Part shown: positions 19,059 to 28,404 of the stretch, piece by piece
Position numbering within the stretch: the first letter of the stretch is position 1
How the letters are laid out: each line of letters starts with the position of its first letter
Assembly: GCA_030603695.1 (NCBI GenBank)
Contig: JAUVXF010000008.1
Location: 1 to 64,000, forward strand
Length of the DNA stretch: 64,000 nucleotides
Origin: Natronohydrobacter sp.
GTDB lineage: Bacteria; Pseudomonadota; Alphaproteobacteria; Rhodobacterales; Rhodobacteraceae
Direction of reading: 5' to 3'
Translations under genes and position numbers: made by a program
Notes under the pieces: generated by a model
Database searches by the model: none
Seen by the model: the letters and a program-made list of their open reading frames with translations, nothing else
Told to the model about the DNA's origin: nothing

Positions 19059-20446
19059 CCCAAAACCTCTTTCCAGCGCGCGATCTGTGCGCGGACATTT
19101 GCAGGCGCAGTGCCGCCATAGCTGGTGCGGCTGGCGACAGAATTTTGCACCCCCAGAACAGAATAGACCTCTGCGTGAATTTCTCCATGCACATTTTGCA
19201 TATCCTCCAGCGACAGGTCTGGCAGATCGCAGCCTTTATCCTCTGCCAGCTTTACCAGCGCGCCCGTGACATGATGCGCCTCGCGGAAGGGCAGGTTCAG
19301 CGCGCGCACCAGCCAATCGGCCAGATCGGTGGCGGTGGAAAAGCCCGAAGCGGCTGCCGCTTCCAGCACAGCGCGATTGGCTGTCAGATCGCTGACCATG
19401 CCTTCCATCGCGGCAAGGCCAAGGATCAGGTTATCGGCGGCATCGAAGACCTGTTCCTTGTCTTCCTGCATATCTTTTGAATATGTAAGCGGCAGGCCCT
19501 TCATTACGGTAAACAGCGCCACGGTTGCCCCTAAAATCCGGCCCAGTTTGGCGCGCAACAGTTCTGCCGCATCGGGATTGCGCTTTTGCGGCATGATGCT
19601 GGAGCCTGTTGAAAACCGATCCGACATGCGCACAAAGCGGAATTGCGCAGATGACCAGATCACCAGTTCTTCGGCAAAGCGGGACAGGTGCATGGCGCAA
19701 ATGCTGGCCGCGCCCAGAAATTCCAACGCGAAATCGCGGTCTGCAACAGTATCCAGCGAATTGGCGGTGGGCCTGTCAAAGCCCAGCGCCTGCGCTGTCA
19801 TATGCCTGTCTATCGGAAAGGATGTGCCCGCCAGCGCCGCCGCGCCAAGCGGGCATTCATTCATGCGCGCGCGGGCATCCTGAAAGCGGGATTTATCGCG
19901 CGCGAGCATTTCCACATAGGCCAGCATATGATGGCCCCATGTGACAGGCTGCGCGGTTTGCAGATGGGTGAAACCGGGCATGACCCAATCCGCCCCGGCC
20001 TCTGCCTGCGCCAGAAAGGCACGGATCAGCGCATCCAACCCCTCTATGGCCGCATCGCATTGCGCGCGCACCCAGAGGCGGAAATCCAGCGCCACCTGAT
20101 CATTGCGTGAACGTGCCGTGTGCAGCCGTCCGGCAGGCGCGCCAATAATGTCGCGCAACCGCGCTTCGACATTCATATGGATATCTTCCAGCGCGGTGGA
20201 AAAGGTGAATTCCCCGGCCTCTATCTCTGTCAGCACCTTCGCCAGCCCGGTATCAATGGCCTGCGCATCCTCTTGCGTGATGATACCCGTCGCCGCCAGC
20301 ATGGCCGCATGAGCGCGCGAGCCTGCGATATCTTGCGGCGCAAGGCGCTTGTCAAACCCGATAGAGGCATTGATCGCCTCCATGATCGCATCTGGCCCAG
20401 AACTGAACCTGCCGCCCCACATGGTATTTGCCGAACGCTTGTCCAT
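19055..20446 (-). CDS. argH: Argininosuccinate lyase
   Basis: Cleaves argininosuccinate to arginine and fumarate. It is 463 residues. The fumarase/aspartase superfamily signature [15 protein letters not shown] is present near residue 280. The N-terminal MWGGRFSSG motif, the [17 protein letters not shown] motif and TGFTHLQ-like TH residues ([11 protein letters not shown]) are also seen. The ATG at 20446 ([12 protein letters not shown]) was chosen over a frame start at 20464 because GAAGGG precedes it. It is the first gene of the argH-lipoprotein-DUF2834-lysA-TIGR02302 operon. Confidence 0.96.
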   Translation of the reverse strand: MDKRSANTMWGGRFSSGPDAIMEAINASIGFDKRLAPQDIAGSRAHAAMLAATGIITQEDAQAIDTGLAKVLTEIEAGEFTFSTALEDIHMNVEARLRDIIGAPAGRLHTARSRNDQVALDFRLWVRAQCDAAIEGLDALIRAFLAQAEAGADWVMPGFTHLQTAQPVTWGHHMLAYVEMLARDKSRFQDARARMNECPLGAAALAGTSFPIDRHMTAQALGFDRPTANSLDTVADRDFALEFLGAASICAMHLSRFAEELVIWSSAQFRFVRMSDRFSTGSSIMPQKRNPDAAELLRAKLGRILGATVALFTVMKGLPLTYSKDMQEDKEQVFDAADNLILGLAAMEGMVSDLTANRAVLEAAAASGFSTATDLADWLVRALNLPFREAHHVTGALVKLAEDKGCDLPDLSLEDMQNVHGEIHAEVYSVLGVQNSVASRTSYGGTAPANVRAQIARWKEVLG

Positions 20447-20634
20447 TGCCGCAACCCTTCGCAATTATCTTTGCGCTTGGCTATACGCCTGCCCCGCGAT
20501 GAAGGCAATCAGCGCGCCCGGCATTGGCCCGATTACAGGGCAGCCAGTGCGGCGACAAATTTAACAAAATGCACGGGCTTTAACCCGCAATTAAGGTGAG
20601 GGGGGGAATATGTAAAAAAATCGGAGGGATTAGC

Positions 20635-21480
20635 GTGCCCATTCATCCATTATCTGCCCAAGCATCTGCTGATGTGATTCACGGCTCGCCGCTTGCATCG
20701 GCGGCAGAGGAGCAGCGCCGGGATACCTTGAAAATGGTGCGCGCGGCACTGGATGAACGGCGCTGTCTGCTGGCCTATCAGCCCGTTGTGCAAGCGCGCA
20801 TGCCCAAACGCGCGGCCTTTTATGAAGGGTTGATCCGCATCATGGATCATACAGGCCGCGTGATTCCGGCCGCCGATTTCATGGATGCTGTCGAAACCAC
20901 GGAAACAGGGCGGCGGATTGACTGTATGTCCCTGGAGATGGGGCTTGCCACGCTGGCGCATGAACCCTCTATCCGGTTGTCCATCAACATGTCCGCGCGC
21001 TCTATCGGCTATCCCGATTGGCTGACAACGCTGGAACGCGGTTTGCGCAATTCGCCCGACATTGCCGAGCGGCTGATTCTGGAAATCACGGAATCCTCTG
21101 CCATGCTGATGCCCGATCTGGTGACTATTTTCATGCAGGACATGCAAGAACGCGGCATATGCTTTGCGTTGGATGATTTTGGCGCGGGCTACACGGCCTT
21201 TCGGTATCTCAAGGAATTCTATTTCGATATTGTAAAGATTGATGGCTCTTTCATCCGTGATATCGGGCAAGAGCCTGACAATCAGGTGCTTGTGCAGGCG
21301 CTTGTCTCCATCGCGCGACATTTCGATATGTTCACAGTGGCGGAAGCTGTGGAAACGGCGGAAGATGCACGCCTGCTGGTTGATCTGGGGGTAGATTGCC
21401 TGCAAGGCTATTACTTCGGTGCCCCGTCCACACAGGCACCGTGGAAAATTTCGCAACTGAAGAACACGAAGGCCGGGTAG
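20635..21480 (+). CDS. Stand-alone EAL-domain protein (probable c-di-GMP phosphodiesterase)
   Basis: A 281-residue cytoplasmic protein consisting of one EAL domain without GGDEF, PAS or membrane segments. The signature motif is YEGLIR (E64), with Gly replacing Ala of EAL. The other conserved residues are present: N118 (INMSA), E150 (LEITES), D180-D181 (DDFGAGYT), K201 (KIDGSF), E237 and E240 (AEAVET) and Q257 (LQGYYFG). Activity is therefore plausible. The start is GTG at 20635 with GGAGGG 6 bases upstream; the frame extends to 20596 without a start signal. No operon partner; convergent with the sugar ABC genes. Confidence 0.88.
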   Translation: MPIHPLSAQASADVIHGSPLASAAEEQRRDTLKMVRAALDERRCLLAYQPVVQARMPKRAAFYEGLIRIMDHTGRVIPAADFMDAVETTETGRRIDCMSLEMGLATLAHEPSIRLSINMSARSIGYPDWLTTLERGLRNSPDIAERLILEITESSAMLMPDLVTIFMQDMQERGICFALDDFGAGYTAFRYLKEFYFDIVKIDGSFIRDIGQEPDNQVLVQALVSIARHFDMFTVAEAVETAEDARLLVDLGVDCLQGYYFGAPSTQAPWKISQLKNTKAG

Positions 21481-21834
21481 GGGCGTTTGGGGCCATAGCG
21501 CAAGCGGTTTGTGGTGGGGCATTCGTCAATATGTTGTTTCGCGAACCTTGCGCGGGCCAGTTGCATTTGTTTGCATCGGGAGGAAACAAAAGCAGGATGG
21601 AGCACCCCCCTCACCAATCCAACGCGCCGCCGCTTGGCCGTCTGCTGATCTGGACAGCCAAAAGGGGGGTTCTAAAGCATGTCGTGCAAAACTGGCAACG
21701 GGTTTTGCACAAAAAGACATCCGGCCCCTTACGGTGAGAGTGCGTCGCGTGACTGCGCCTGAACGCGACACATTCTATTGCCGCGAAACCATGGGTGACA
21801 ACTCTCGTCGCGGCTGGTTTTGGTGTCCGCGGGG
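21481..21834. other. Intergenic region with one palindromic repeat
   Basis: There is no plausible gene in these 354 bases. The frames that exist are short, lack ribosome-binding sites and encode the translated repeat. The only structured element is the palindromic repeat at 21679-21720. The flanking genes converge. Confidence 0.6.
21679..21720. repeat. Intergenic palindromic repeat, copy A
   Basis: An ATGTC...GACAT-bordered element with inner arms GTGCAAAAC (21684-21692) and GTTTTGCAC (21702-21710) around a 9-base loop. It matches the element at 57170-57212 at almost every base; the arm difference (T-A here, C-G there) is compensatory. Similar intergenic palindromes are common in alphaproteobacteria. 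Confidence 0.75.
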
Positions 21835-23349
21835 CTATGCAACCTCTTCGGCCTTGATGCCAGAGATTGCCTGAACCAGATTATCCTCTGTCACTTCGGA
21901 AATGTCGAATTCGCGCATGATGCGGCCATTATACATGGCTACAATCCTGTCAGAGACGCGCAGCACTTCGGGCATTTCCGAACTGATCACAATCACCGCA
22001 TAGCCCTGCGCCGCCAATTCGCGCAAAAGCGTGTGGATTTCAGATTTTGACCCCACATCAATTCCCCGCGTGGGTTCATCCACAATCAACACACGCGGTT
22101 GCATGGACAGCCATTTGCCTATGACAATCTTTTGCTGGTTGCCGCCCGACAGCACGCTTGCCGATTGCTTCCAGCTTGGGGTCTTGATGGCCAGCCTGTC
22201 GCGATACTGATCAAAAATCGCAATTTCCGCACCATTGGAAATGAACGGCCCGCTGGTCAGATCCTGCACTTGCGGCAGGGTCATGTTGTCACGGCAGTTC
22301 ATATGCAGCACAAGCCCTTGTTCCTTGCGGTTTTCGGGAACAAGCGAAATGCCAAGCGCTATGGCCGCGCGCGGGTTGGTGATCTGCACTGGCTGCCCAT
22401 CCACCAAAATCTCGCCCGCGCTGGGGCTGCGCAAGCCGAACAGGGTTTCGGCAATTTCCGTGCGCCCCGCGCCCACCAGCCCGTAAAACCCCACCACTTC
22501 GCCCGCGCGCACCGAAAAGCTGATATCCCTGAACAAGGGCGCGCAGGACAGGTTGCGCACTTCCAGCATGGTCTTGCCAAATTCGGGCGGGGCCTCGTGG
22601 CGTGTCAGATCCAGAGAGCGGCCAATCATCAGGCGCGTCACCTCATCCTCGTTGGTGGCAGCCGTGTCCAGCGTGCCGCGATACTGCCCGTCGCGCAAAA
22701 CCGTGATCCGGTCTGACAGGGTGAAAATCTCATCCATCCGGTGCGAGATATAGACAATCCCCACGCCTTGCGCTTTCAGATCGGTGATAATGTCAAACAA
22801 TACCACTTTTTCCGCATCTGTCAGAGAGGCGGTGGGTTCATCAAACACCACCACGCGGGCATCCACTGTCAGCGCGCGCGCGATTTCCACCATCTGCTGA
22901 TTGGCGATGGACAGGTTTGCAACGGTCACTTCGGCCCGGAAACGGCATTTCAGCCGTTCCAGAATCGCGTTGGATTTGGCGAAAAGCGTTTTCCAATCCA
23001 CCCGGCCCAAGCTTTTGCGCGGCAATTCACCCAGGTAGATATTCTCTGCCGCCGACATTTCCGGCACAAGGCTTAGCTCCTGATGGATCAGCACGACCCC
23101 TTGCGCCTTGGCCTCTATGGGGTTGCGGATGGCAACAGTCTTGCCGCCGATCAGAATGCGCCCCTCATTGGGCTGATACATGCCCGCCAGCACTTTCATC
23201 AGGGTGGATTTTCCGGCCCCGTTCTCGCCCAGAAGGGCATGCACTTCGCCGGGCCGGACATCAAAATCCACCCCATCCAGCGCGCGCACACCGGGAAAGG
23301 TTTTGACAATTCCTTGCAGTTGCAAAGCGGGTGTGTGTGGCATGGTCAT
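21835..23349 (-). CDS. Sugar-type ABC transporter ATPase (MglA/RbsA family)
   Basis: A 504-residue protein with two fused ABC domains, the ATPase of a CUT2-type sugar importer. Domain 1 has Walker A GENGAGKST near residue 39 and Walker B VVFDEPTASL. Domain 2 has the RbsA-like degenerate Walker A GLVGAGRTE, signature LSGGNQQK and Walker B LIVDEPTRGIDVGSK. Its ATG overlaps the upstream permease stop. It works with the two permeases and the binding protein encoded upstream. Substrate is unknown; the neighbouring catabolic operon suggests a sugar or polyol-like compound. Confidence 0.93.
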   Translation of the reverse strand: MTMPHTPALQLQGIVKTFPGVRALDGVDFDVRPGEVHALLGENGAGKSTLMKVLAGMYQPNEGRILIGGKTVAIRNPIEAKAQGVVLIHQELSLVPEMSAAENIYLGELPRKSLGRVDWKTLFAKSNAILERLKCRFRAEVTVANLSIANQQMVEIARALTVDARVVVFDEPTASLTDAEKVVLFDIITDLKAQGVGIVYISHRMDEIFTLSDRITVLRDGQYRGTLDTAATNEDEVTRLMIGRSLDLTRHEAPPEFGKTMLEVRNLSCAPLFRDISFSVRAGEVVGFYGLVGAGRTEIAETLFGLRSPSAGEILVDGQPVQITNPRAAIALGISLVPENRKEQGLVLHMNCRDNMTLPQVQDLTSGPFISNGAEIAIFDQYRDRLAIKTPSWKQSASVLSGGNQQKIVIGKWLSMQPRVLIVDEPTRGIDVGSKSEIHTLLRELAAQGYAVIVISSEMPEVLRVSDRIVAMYNGRIMREFDISEVTEDNLVQAISGIKAEEVA

Positions 23350-24335
23350 AGGCGCAGCCCCCCATTTTGGGTGCGGTTGAAGCGTTTATCAAGGAACAGA
23401 ACCGCAATCAGAATACTGCCAAGGATGACATAGACATAGAACGCCGGAACCTGCATCAGGTTCATCCCGTTGCGCAAAATCCCGATGGCCAGAACACCGC
23501 CCAGCGTGCCGATGATATCGCCCTTGCCGCCTGTCAGTTTGGTTCCGCCCAGCACCACGGCTGTAATCACCCATAACTCATAATCGCGGCCCAGATTGGG
23601 CGTTGCGGCCCCCATCTGGGTGGACAGCAACACGCCCGATAGTGCGGCCAAAAAGCCTATCAGCATGAAATTGATCATCATATGCGGCCCAACCCGGATA
23701 CCCGCATTTACCGCCGCCTCGCGGTTGCCGCCCACGGCATAGGTATTGCGCCCATGCACCGTGCGCGACAGCAGCCAATGCACCGCGATCACCGCCAGCA
23801 CAAAGATGACGGCCAGAACCGGAAATGGCCCCAAAGACATCATGCTGAAATCGGAATAGGCGAAATTGGCAGCGTAGAAAGATTGCTCGCCCGTATAGAC
23901 AAAAACCAGCCCGCGAATGCCCAGCATGGCGCCCAGTGTGACGATAAAGGCATCCACCCCGGTTTTCCACACGATAAAGCCATTGATCGCGCCCATTGCA
24001 ATGCCTGCCAGCAAGGCCAGGCACACGGCTGGCAGAATTTGCCAGTTGCCCCATGTGGCAAAGGCCGCCCAGCTTTGCACATCCACGGCGAACGCTGCCG
24101 CAAGGGCCAGGGTTGCGCCCACTGACAGATCGATATTGCCATTGATCATCACCAGCGTCATCCCCAGCGCGATCAGCCCGATGGTAGAGGTCTGGACAAC
24201 GATGTTCTGCAAATTGCGGGCATCGAAGAAATGATCGGCAGAGAGGCTGAAGAAAACGAAGATCAGCAGCACAAAGCCCCAGATCGGGTTGTGCATCAGC
24301 CAGCGCAGGGCGGGATTGTTGGAAAACATGCTCAT
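23346..24335 (-). CDS. Sugar-type ABC transporter permease (RbsC family), second
   Basis: A 329-residue permease with about eight to ten hydrophobic segments and the RbsC-family motifs LGMTLVMINGNIDLSVG, GxxxGxxNGF (GAINGFIVWKTGVDAFIVTLG) and VLGGTKLTGGKGDIIGTLGG. It follows the first permease by 7 bases and overlaps the ATPase gene by 4, so the two permeases probably form a heterodimer. Confidence 0.92.
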   Translation of the reverse strand: MSMFSNNPALRWLMHNPIWGFVLLIFVFFSLSADHFFDARNLQNIVVQTSTIGLIALGMTLVMINGNIDLSVGATLALAAAFAVDVQSWAAFATWGNWQILPAVCLALLAGIAMGAINGFIVWKTGVDAFIVTLGAMLGIRGLVFVYTGEQSFYAANFAYSDFSMMSLGPFPVLAVIFVLAVIAVHWLLSRTVHGRNTYAVGGNREAAVNAGIRVGPHMMINFMLIGFLAALSGVLLSTQMGAATPNLGRDYELWVITAVVLGGTKLTGGKGDIIGTLGGVLAIGILRNGMNLMQVPAFYVYVILGSILIAVLFLDKRFNRTQNGGLRL

Positions 24336-24342
24336 GCCGCCC

Positions 24343-25317
24343 TCATGCTATTGGTGACAACAGGCGGCCACGTTTGGCGGCCACATCCAGCCACACAGCG
24401 ATGATGATCACCGCCCATGTCACCAGCCATTGGGTGTAATAGGGCTGGCCCATCAGGATCAGGCCGTTCTGGATGAATGCCAGCATCAGCACACCCAAGA
24501 CCGTGCGCAAGATACTGCCAGACCCACCCAAAAGCGATGTGCCCCCCAGAATGACCGCCGCCAGAACCTGCAATTCATAGCCTTGGCCCACATTGTTTTG
24601 CGACCCCATGACGCGGCTGCCAAGGATCATGGCCGCAACCGCCACACAGAGCGCCGAGATGAGATATGTCAGAAACACGATGCGCGAGCGTGGAATGCCA
24701 GAGAAAACCGAGGCAACAGGATTGCCGCCCACGGCATGTACGCGCCTGCCAAAGGCTGTGGTTGTCATCAGGATATGGAAAAACAGCGCAAGGCCCACAA
24801 ACAGGATAATCGGCGTGGCTATGCCCATAACCGCCCCGCGCCCGAATACGCGAAACCATGTCTCGCTTTGATTGGCGATATCCACATTCTGCCCGCCGCT
24901 ATAGATCAGCACCAGCCCTTGAATGACAGACAGCATGCCCAGCGTGACGATAAGCGAATTCAATCGCAATATCCCGATCAGAAAGCCATTGACCGCCCCA
25001 AGGCAAAGCGTTGCCAACACCATCACCGGGACTGCCAGTTCGGGGCCAATTTTATCATGCAGATCAACCACAAGCACGGTTGCAAAAGACAGCATGGAAC
25101 CCACGGATAAATCCAGATTGCCACCGATCACGACTATTGTGACCCCAAGCGCCATGACACCCACAATCGTGGCTTGCCGGAATACCGACATCACGTTCCC
25201 TGTGGTCATGAACCTGTCTGACATGAAGGAAAAAACAATCATGAACAGAATGAACGCAACCAGTATGCCCTGTTTCGCAAGTGTCGGGCCGCCAGCCTTC
25301 AGGCGCGCGATAAGCAT
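24343..25317 (-). CDS. Sugar-type ABC transporter permease (RbsC family), first
   Basis: A 324-residue RbsC-type permease with the motifs LGVTIVVIGGNLDLSVGSM, GAVNGFLIGILRLNSLIVTL and ILGGTSLLGGSGS. The ATG is preceded by GGGGGG. It lies 101 bases after the binding-protein gene, with a strong stem-loop between them, and pairs with the permease encoded at 23346-24335. Confidence 0.92.
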   Translation of the reverse strand: MLIARLKAGGPTLAKQGILVAFILFMIVFSFMSDRFMTTGNVMSVFRQATIVGVMALGVTIVVIGGNLDLSVGSMLSFATVLVVDLHDKIGPELAVPVMVLATLCLGAVNGFLIGILRLNSLIVTLGMLSVIQGLVLIYSGGQNVDIANQSETWFRVFGRGAVMGIATPIILFVGLALFFHILMTTTAFGRRVHAVGGNPVASVFSGIPRSRIVFLTYLISALCVAVAAMILGSRVMGSQNNVGQGYELQVLAAVILGGTSLLGGSGSILRTVLGVLMLAFIQNGLILMGQPYYTQWLVTWAVIIIAVWLDVAAKRGRLLSPIA

Positions 25318-25371
25318 TCTTTTCCCCCCCGGAATATCCCCGTGCGCTCTCCCTCGCGCGGGTAAACAAAG

Positions 25372-25402
25372 GGCTGGGGCGCAACTATCGCGCGCCCCAG
25401 CC
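25372..25402 (-). terminator. Stem-loop/attenuator between binding protein and permease genes
   Basis: GGCTGGGGCGC (25372-25382) and GCGCCCCAGCC (25392-25402) form a perfect 11-bp stem with a 9-base loop. On the minus strand it is followed by CTTTGTTT. It lies 16 bases after the binding-protein stop codon. Partial termination here would make more binding protein than permease. Confidence 0.65.
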
Positions 25403-25418
25403 GTGCAATTCGGCCGCC

Positions 25419-26360
25419 TTAGAATACAGGGCGGTCAAATTCGTCCATATTGTCTTGGGTAATTTTGGGAGTGTCAAAGTAGTTCAGTTTTGGCACATCT
25501 TCGCCCGCCAGCACATCCAGCGCAGTTTGCAGCGCGGCTTCGGCGTCATCCACCGGGGATTGATAGACTGACCCCCAATATTCGCCGCGCGCCATTGCAT
25601 CATAGCCGACCGCGAAATTTGTGGCGCCAATGAACACCATGCCTTCGGCGCGGCCCGCATCTATGGCTGCGTTCAATGCGCCCACGCCCATATTGTCATC
25701 GCCGGAATAGACGCCGTCAATCTGGTCAAAGCGGGTGAGGAATGTTTCCATCGTGCGCTGGGCGCGTTCGCGGTTCCAATCGCCGGGCTGGATATCCAGT
25801 TGGGTGACGCCGGGGCAGAGTTCGGCCAGACGCTCGTCAAAGCCTTGCTGGCGCTCGATTGCAGTTGTGTAGCCGGGCATGCCGGTAATCTGGACAATCT
25901 GCCCTTCGCCGCCCAGGGCATCGCACATCATTTCGGCCGAATAGATACCTTGCTGGATGTTGTTCGGCCCAGAGAATGCGGCGATAAAATCCATCCCTGC
26001 TTCGGCAATGTTAGAATTCGTCACAACAACCGGAATGCCTGCATTGAACGCGTTACGCACTGCGGGAACCAGCGCTTGCCCATCGGTGGGCCAAATGATG
26101 ATCGCATCCACCTGTTGCTGGATCAAATCCTGCATCTGGCTGATCTGGCGCGCAACATCGCCGCCCGCATCCAGCACAATCACCTCTACATTCGGGTTGG
26201 CATCGGCTGCGGCGATAAAAGCTTGTTCATAGGTTGTCTGATAGCTGTCAATGCCGACATTGTTTTGCGTAATCCCAATACGCACAGTTTCGGCAGAACC
26301 CGCGCTTGCAAGCGCAACTGTGCCGCAGCTGGCCAGCAGAAATTTCATCGTTTTTGTCAT
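25419..26360 (-). CDS. Sugar-type ABC transporter substrate-binding protein (Peripla_BP_4 type)
   Basis: A 313-residue periplasmic binding protein of the ribose-binding class. Residues 1-23 form a signal peptide (ending AGSAE). The mature part opens TVRIGITQNNVGIDSYQTTY and has the DAxxxWPTDGQALVPAV and NAGIPVVVTNS strands of the family. The start at 26360 was chosen because GGGAGGAAG precedes it; the open frame extends to 26519 across the promoter. It is divergent from the SBP-wHTH regulator gene, and the ligand is unknown. Confidence 0.93.
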   Translation of the reverse strand: MTKTMKFLLASCGTVALASAGSAETVRIGITQNNVGIDSYQTTYEQAFIAAADANPNVEVIVLDAGGDVARQISQMQDLIQQQVDAIIIWPTDGQALVPAVRNAFNAGIPVVVTNSNIAEAGMDFIAAFSGPNNIQQGIYSAEMMCDALGGEGQIVQITGMPGYTTAIERQQGFDERLAELCPGVTQLDIQPGDWNRERAQRTMETFLTRFDQIDGVYSGDDNMGVGALNAAIDAGRAEGMVFIGATNFAVGYDAMARGEYWGSVYQSPVDDAEAALQTALDVLAGEDVPKLNYFDTPKITQDNMDEFDRPVF

Positions 26361-26482
26361 GGTCTTCCTCCCATTGATCATGTCGTGCTGCACGAATGTC
26401 GGAATCGGGTCATGCCCTAACATAGCGTGTGCGGCAACATCGCCATGTTTGCCGCCACGGCACGCAGACAATACCAGTATTT

Positions 26483-26518
26483 TGTTCAAAATGAATATTG
26501 GGATAATCATTTTGAACA
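26483..26518. promoter_or_regulatory. Perfect 12-bp inverted repeat, probable operator of the divergent regulator
   Basis: TGTTCAAAATGA (26483-26494) and TCATTTTGAACA (26507-26518) are exact inverted copies separated by 12 bases. They lie in the AT-rich stretch between the binding-protein gene and the regulator gene. A partial extra copy (TTTTGA) follows at about 26519. The spacing puts the two arms two helical turns apart, as expected for a dimeric winged-helix repressor or activator. Confidence 0.65.
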
Positions 26519-26569
26519 TTTTGAGGATATAATCCCCCCGCGGCTTTGGACATTCTGAAAGGGCAAATC

Positions 26570-28381
26570 ATGAGCGCAGGGCGCAACGCAGGGCCAGAGG
26601 CCAGCATACAGAAAGAAAGCAAAGACGTGCGGATGGAGAATATCCAAAACGAAGATTTCTCTCGCGTTCTGGGGCGCGGCGCAGGCCGCAACCCAGAGGC
26701 CGCGACCAGTCTTTCTGCCGCGCTTACCTTTCTGGATGCCGTTTCCGCCGAATTGGACACAGTGTTGGAGATTGGCGAGCCTAATCCGCATCTGAACATG
26801 GTGTCAGCCCTGCTGCGCGCACATATGGGCGGCAAGGTTGTAACGGCCACGATGCTGATTTCGGCCTCTGGCGTGCCCTATGCAACCGCGCGGCGCAAGC
26901 TGCAAGATTTGCTGGATCGTGGGTTGATCGAGCAGCGGGTAAAAACACGCTCTGGCCGCTCTTTCTCGCTGCACCCGACAGAGCGCCTGATGGAAAACTG
27001 GCGCCAATTTGCCGAACGCATCTTGCGCCTTGGGGCAGAGGCTACGGGCAATACGGCAATCAGCGGGCAGGAATATTATTATGGCGCGTCTTATGTGCCG
27101 GCCAGCCATTCGCTTGCGCCGCCGCAGGTGCTGCCAACGCCTTTGCAGCTTGGGGGCGGTTTGCGGGTGCTGGTGCATGGCGATCCCACGTTCATGGTTA
27201 TGGAAAACCTCAAGCGTCAGTTTGAACAGATCATCGGCACGAATATCAGCCAGCGCGCCTTTTCCATAGACAGGCTGCGTTCTGAGGCGCTGCGCAATGC
27301 TGAACGCCGTTTCAGCAAATATGACATCATCGCGGTAGATCTGCCCTGGATCGGCGAATTTGCCGAAAAAGGCGTGCTTATGGCGCTGGATGAATGTCTG
27401 GATACCGCGCGCCTTGACACCCCGGATTTTCACACGGCAGGCTGGATGGCCGCGCATTGGGGCGGGCGGCCTTATGGTGTGCCCAGCCAGACAACCCCGG
27501 AATTGCTGTTTTACCGCAAAGACCTCTTTGCCGAAGCAGGGCTGGAGCCGCCAGACACCACGGCAAAAGTCATAGAGGCCGCGCGCCATTTCCACGCCCC
27601 CCAGCGCGGGCGCTACGGGATTGCCTGGAATGCCGCGCGCGGCACGGCCCTTGGCCATCAGTTCTTGATGACATGCGCCGATTTCGGCCAGCCGATTGTG
27701 AACCTGCACGCCATTGCCGGGGGGTTTGATGCCGATACCGCCAATCGGCGCGATATCGTGCCCACCATTGATACACCGCAGGCGCTGGAAGCATGCGACT
27801 ATCTGCTCACCCTGATGTCCTATTCCCCGCCCGATATCTTGTCTATGTCCTGGTATGAACGTGTGCGCCCCTATGCGGCGGGCAAGATACCCATGGCCTA
27901 TGGCTACACCCTGCTGGCCCCGTATTTCGAGCGTGACCCCCATTCGCCCGCCAATGGCAACACGGGCTATCTGCCCCATCCGGCCGGGCCAAAGGGCCGC
28001 CCTGTGGCGCCTGTGGGGGGCTATGTTCTGGGCATTCCCGCCAATCTGGCCCCGGAACGGCGGGCGGCGGCGGCAGAAGCGCTGATCGCCTTCACTTCGC
28101 CCGAAGCGCAGAAGCTGTATGTGCTCAATGGCAGCCGGACAGCGCCCCGCTACTCTGTCGGGGCCGACCCGGAGGTGCGCCAGACATCCCCCATATTCGA
28201 GGCCGTGGACGGCATGTCCCTGCGCGACGAGTTGCAATATTGGCCACGCCCGCCATTGCCCCGGATCGCAGAGATATTCGAGATTTGCGGGCAGGAAATT
28301 CACGACATGTTGCGCGGTGTTCAAAGCCCGCGCGCAGCATTGCGAAGCGCTCAGGCAAGGGCCGAGCGCGCGCTAAATTAA
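26570..28381 (+). CDS. Transcription regulator: N-terminal winged helix fused to a cytoplasmic solute-binding-protein domain
   Basis: A 603-residue protein with no signal peptide. Residues about 75-130 read as a winged helix (LLRAHMGGKVVTATMLISAS, then PYATARRKLQDLLDRGLIEQ). From about residue 180 to the end it resembles extracellular solute-binding proteins of the MalE class (VLVHGDPTFMVMENLKRQFE, then KYDIIAVDLPWIGEFAEKG, PYGVPSQTTPELLFYRKDLF, AYWxxxx-like C-lobe and TSPEAQKLYV). So the effector domain is a binding-protein fold used inside the cell as a sensor. The ATG at 26570 has GAAAGGG upstream; a TTG at 26546 and an ATG at 26630 are alternatives. It divides the importer from the catabolic operon and probably controls both. 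Confidence 0.85.
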   Translation: MSAGRNAGPEASIQKESKDVRMENIQNEDFSRVLGRGAGRNPEAATSLSAALTFLDAVSAELDTVLEIGEPNPHLNMVSALLRAHMGGKVVTATMLISASGVPYATARRKLQDLLDRGLIEQRVKTRSGRSFSLHPTERLMENWRQFAERILRLGAEATGNTAISGQEYYYGASYVPASHSLAPPQVLPTPLQLGGGLRVLVHGDPTFMVMENLKRQFEQIIGTNISQRAFSIDRLRSEALRNAERRFSKYDIIAVDLPWIGEFAEKGVLMALDECLDTARLDTPDFHTAGWMAAHWGGRPYGVPSQTTPELLFYRKDLFAEAGLEPPDTTAKVIEAARHFHAPQRGRYGIAWNAARGTALGHQFLMTCADFGQPIVNLHAIAGGFDADTANRRDIVPTIDTPQALEACDYLLTLMSYSPPDILSMSWYERVRPYAAGKIPMAYGYTLLAPYFERDPHSPANGNTGYLPHPAGPKGRPVAPVGGYVLGIPANLAPERRAAAAEALIAFTSPEAQKLYVLNGSRTAPRYSVGADPEVRQTSPIFEAVDGMSLRDELQYWPRPPLPRIAEIFEICGQEIHDMLRGVQSPRAALRSAQARAERALN

Positions 28382-28404
28382 CCAATGCGCGAGAGGAGGA
28401 CGCC

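Noticed and set aside
26804-28324. 506-residue minus-strand frame opposite the SBP-wHTH regulator
   Set aside because: Shadow of the sense gene; composition rich in His, Arg and Gln with no recognisable family.
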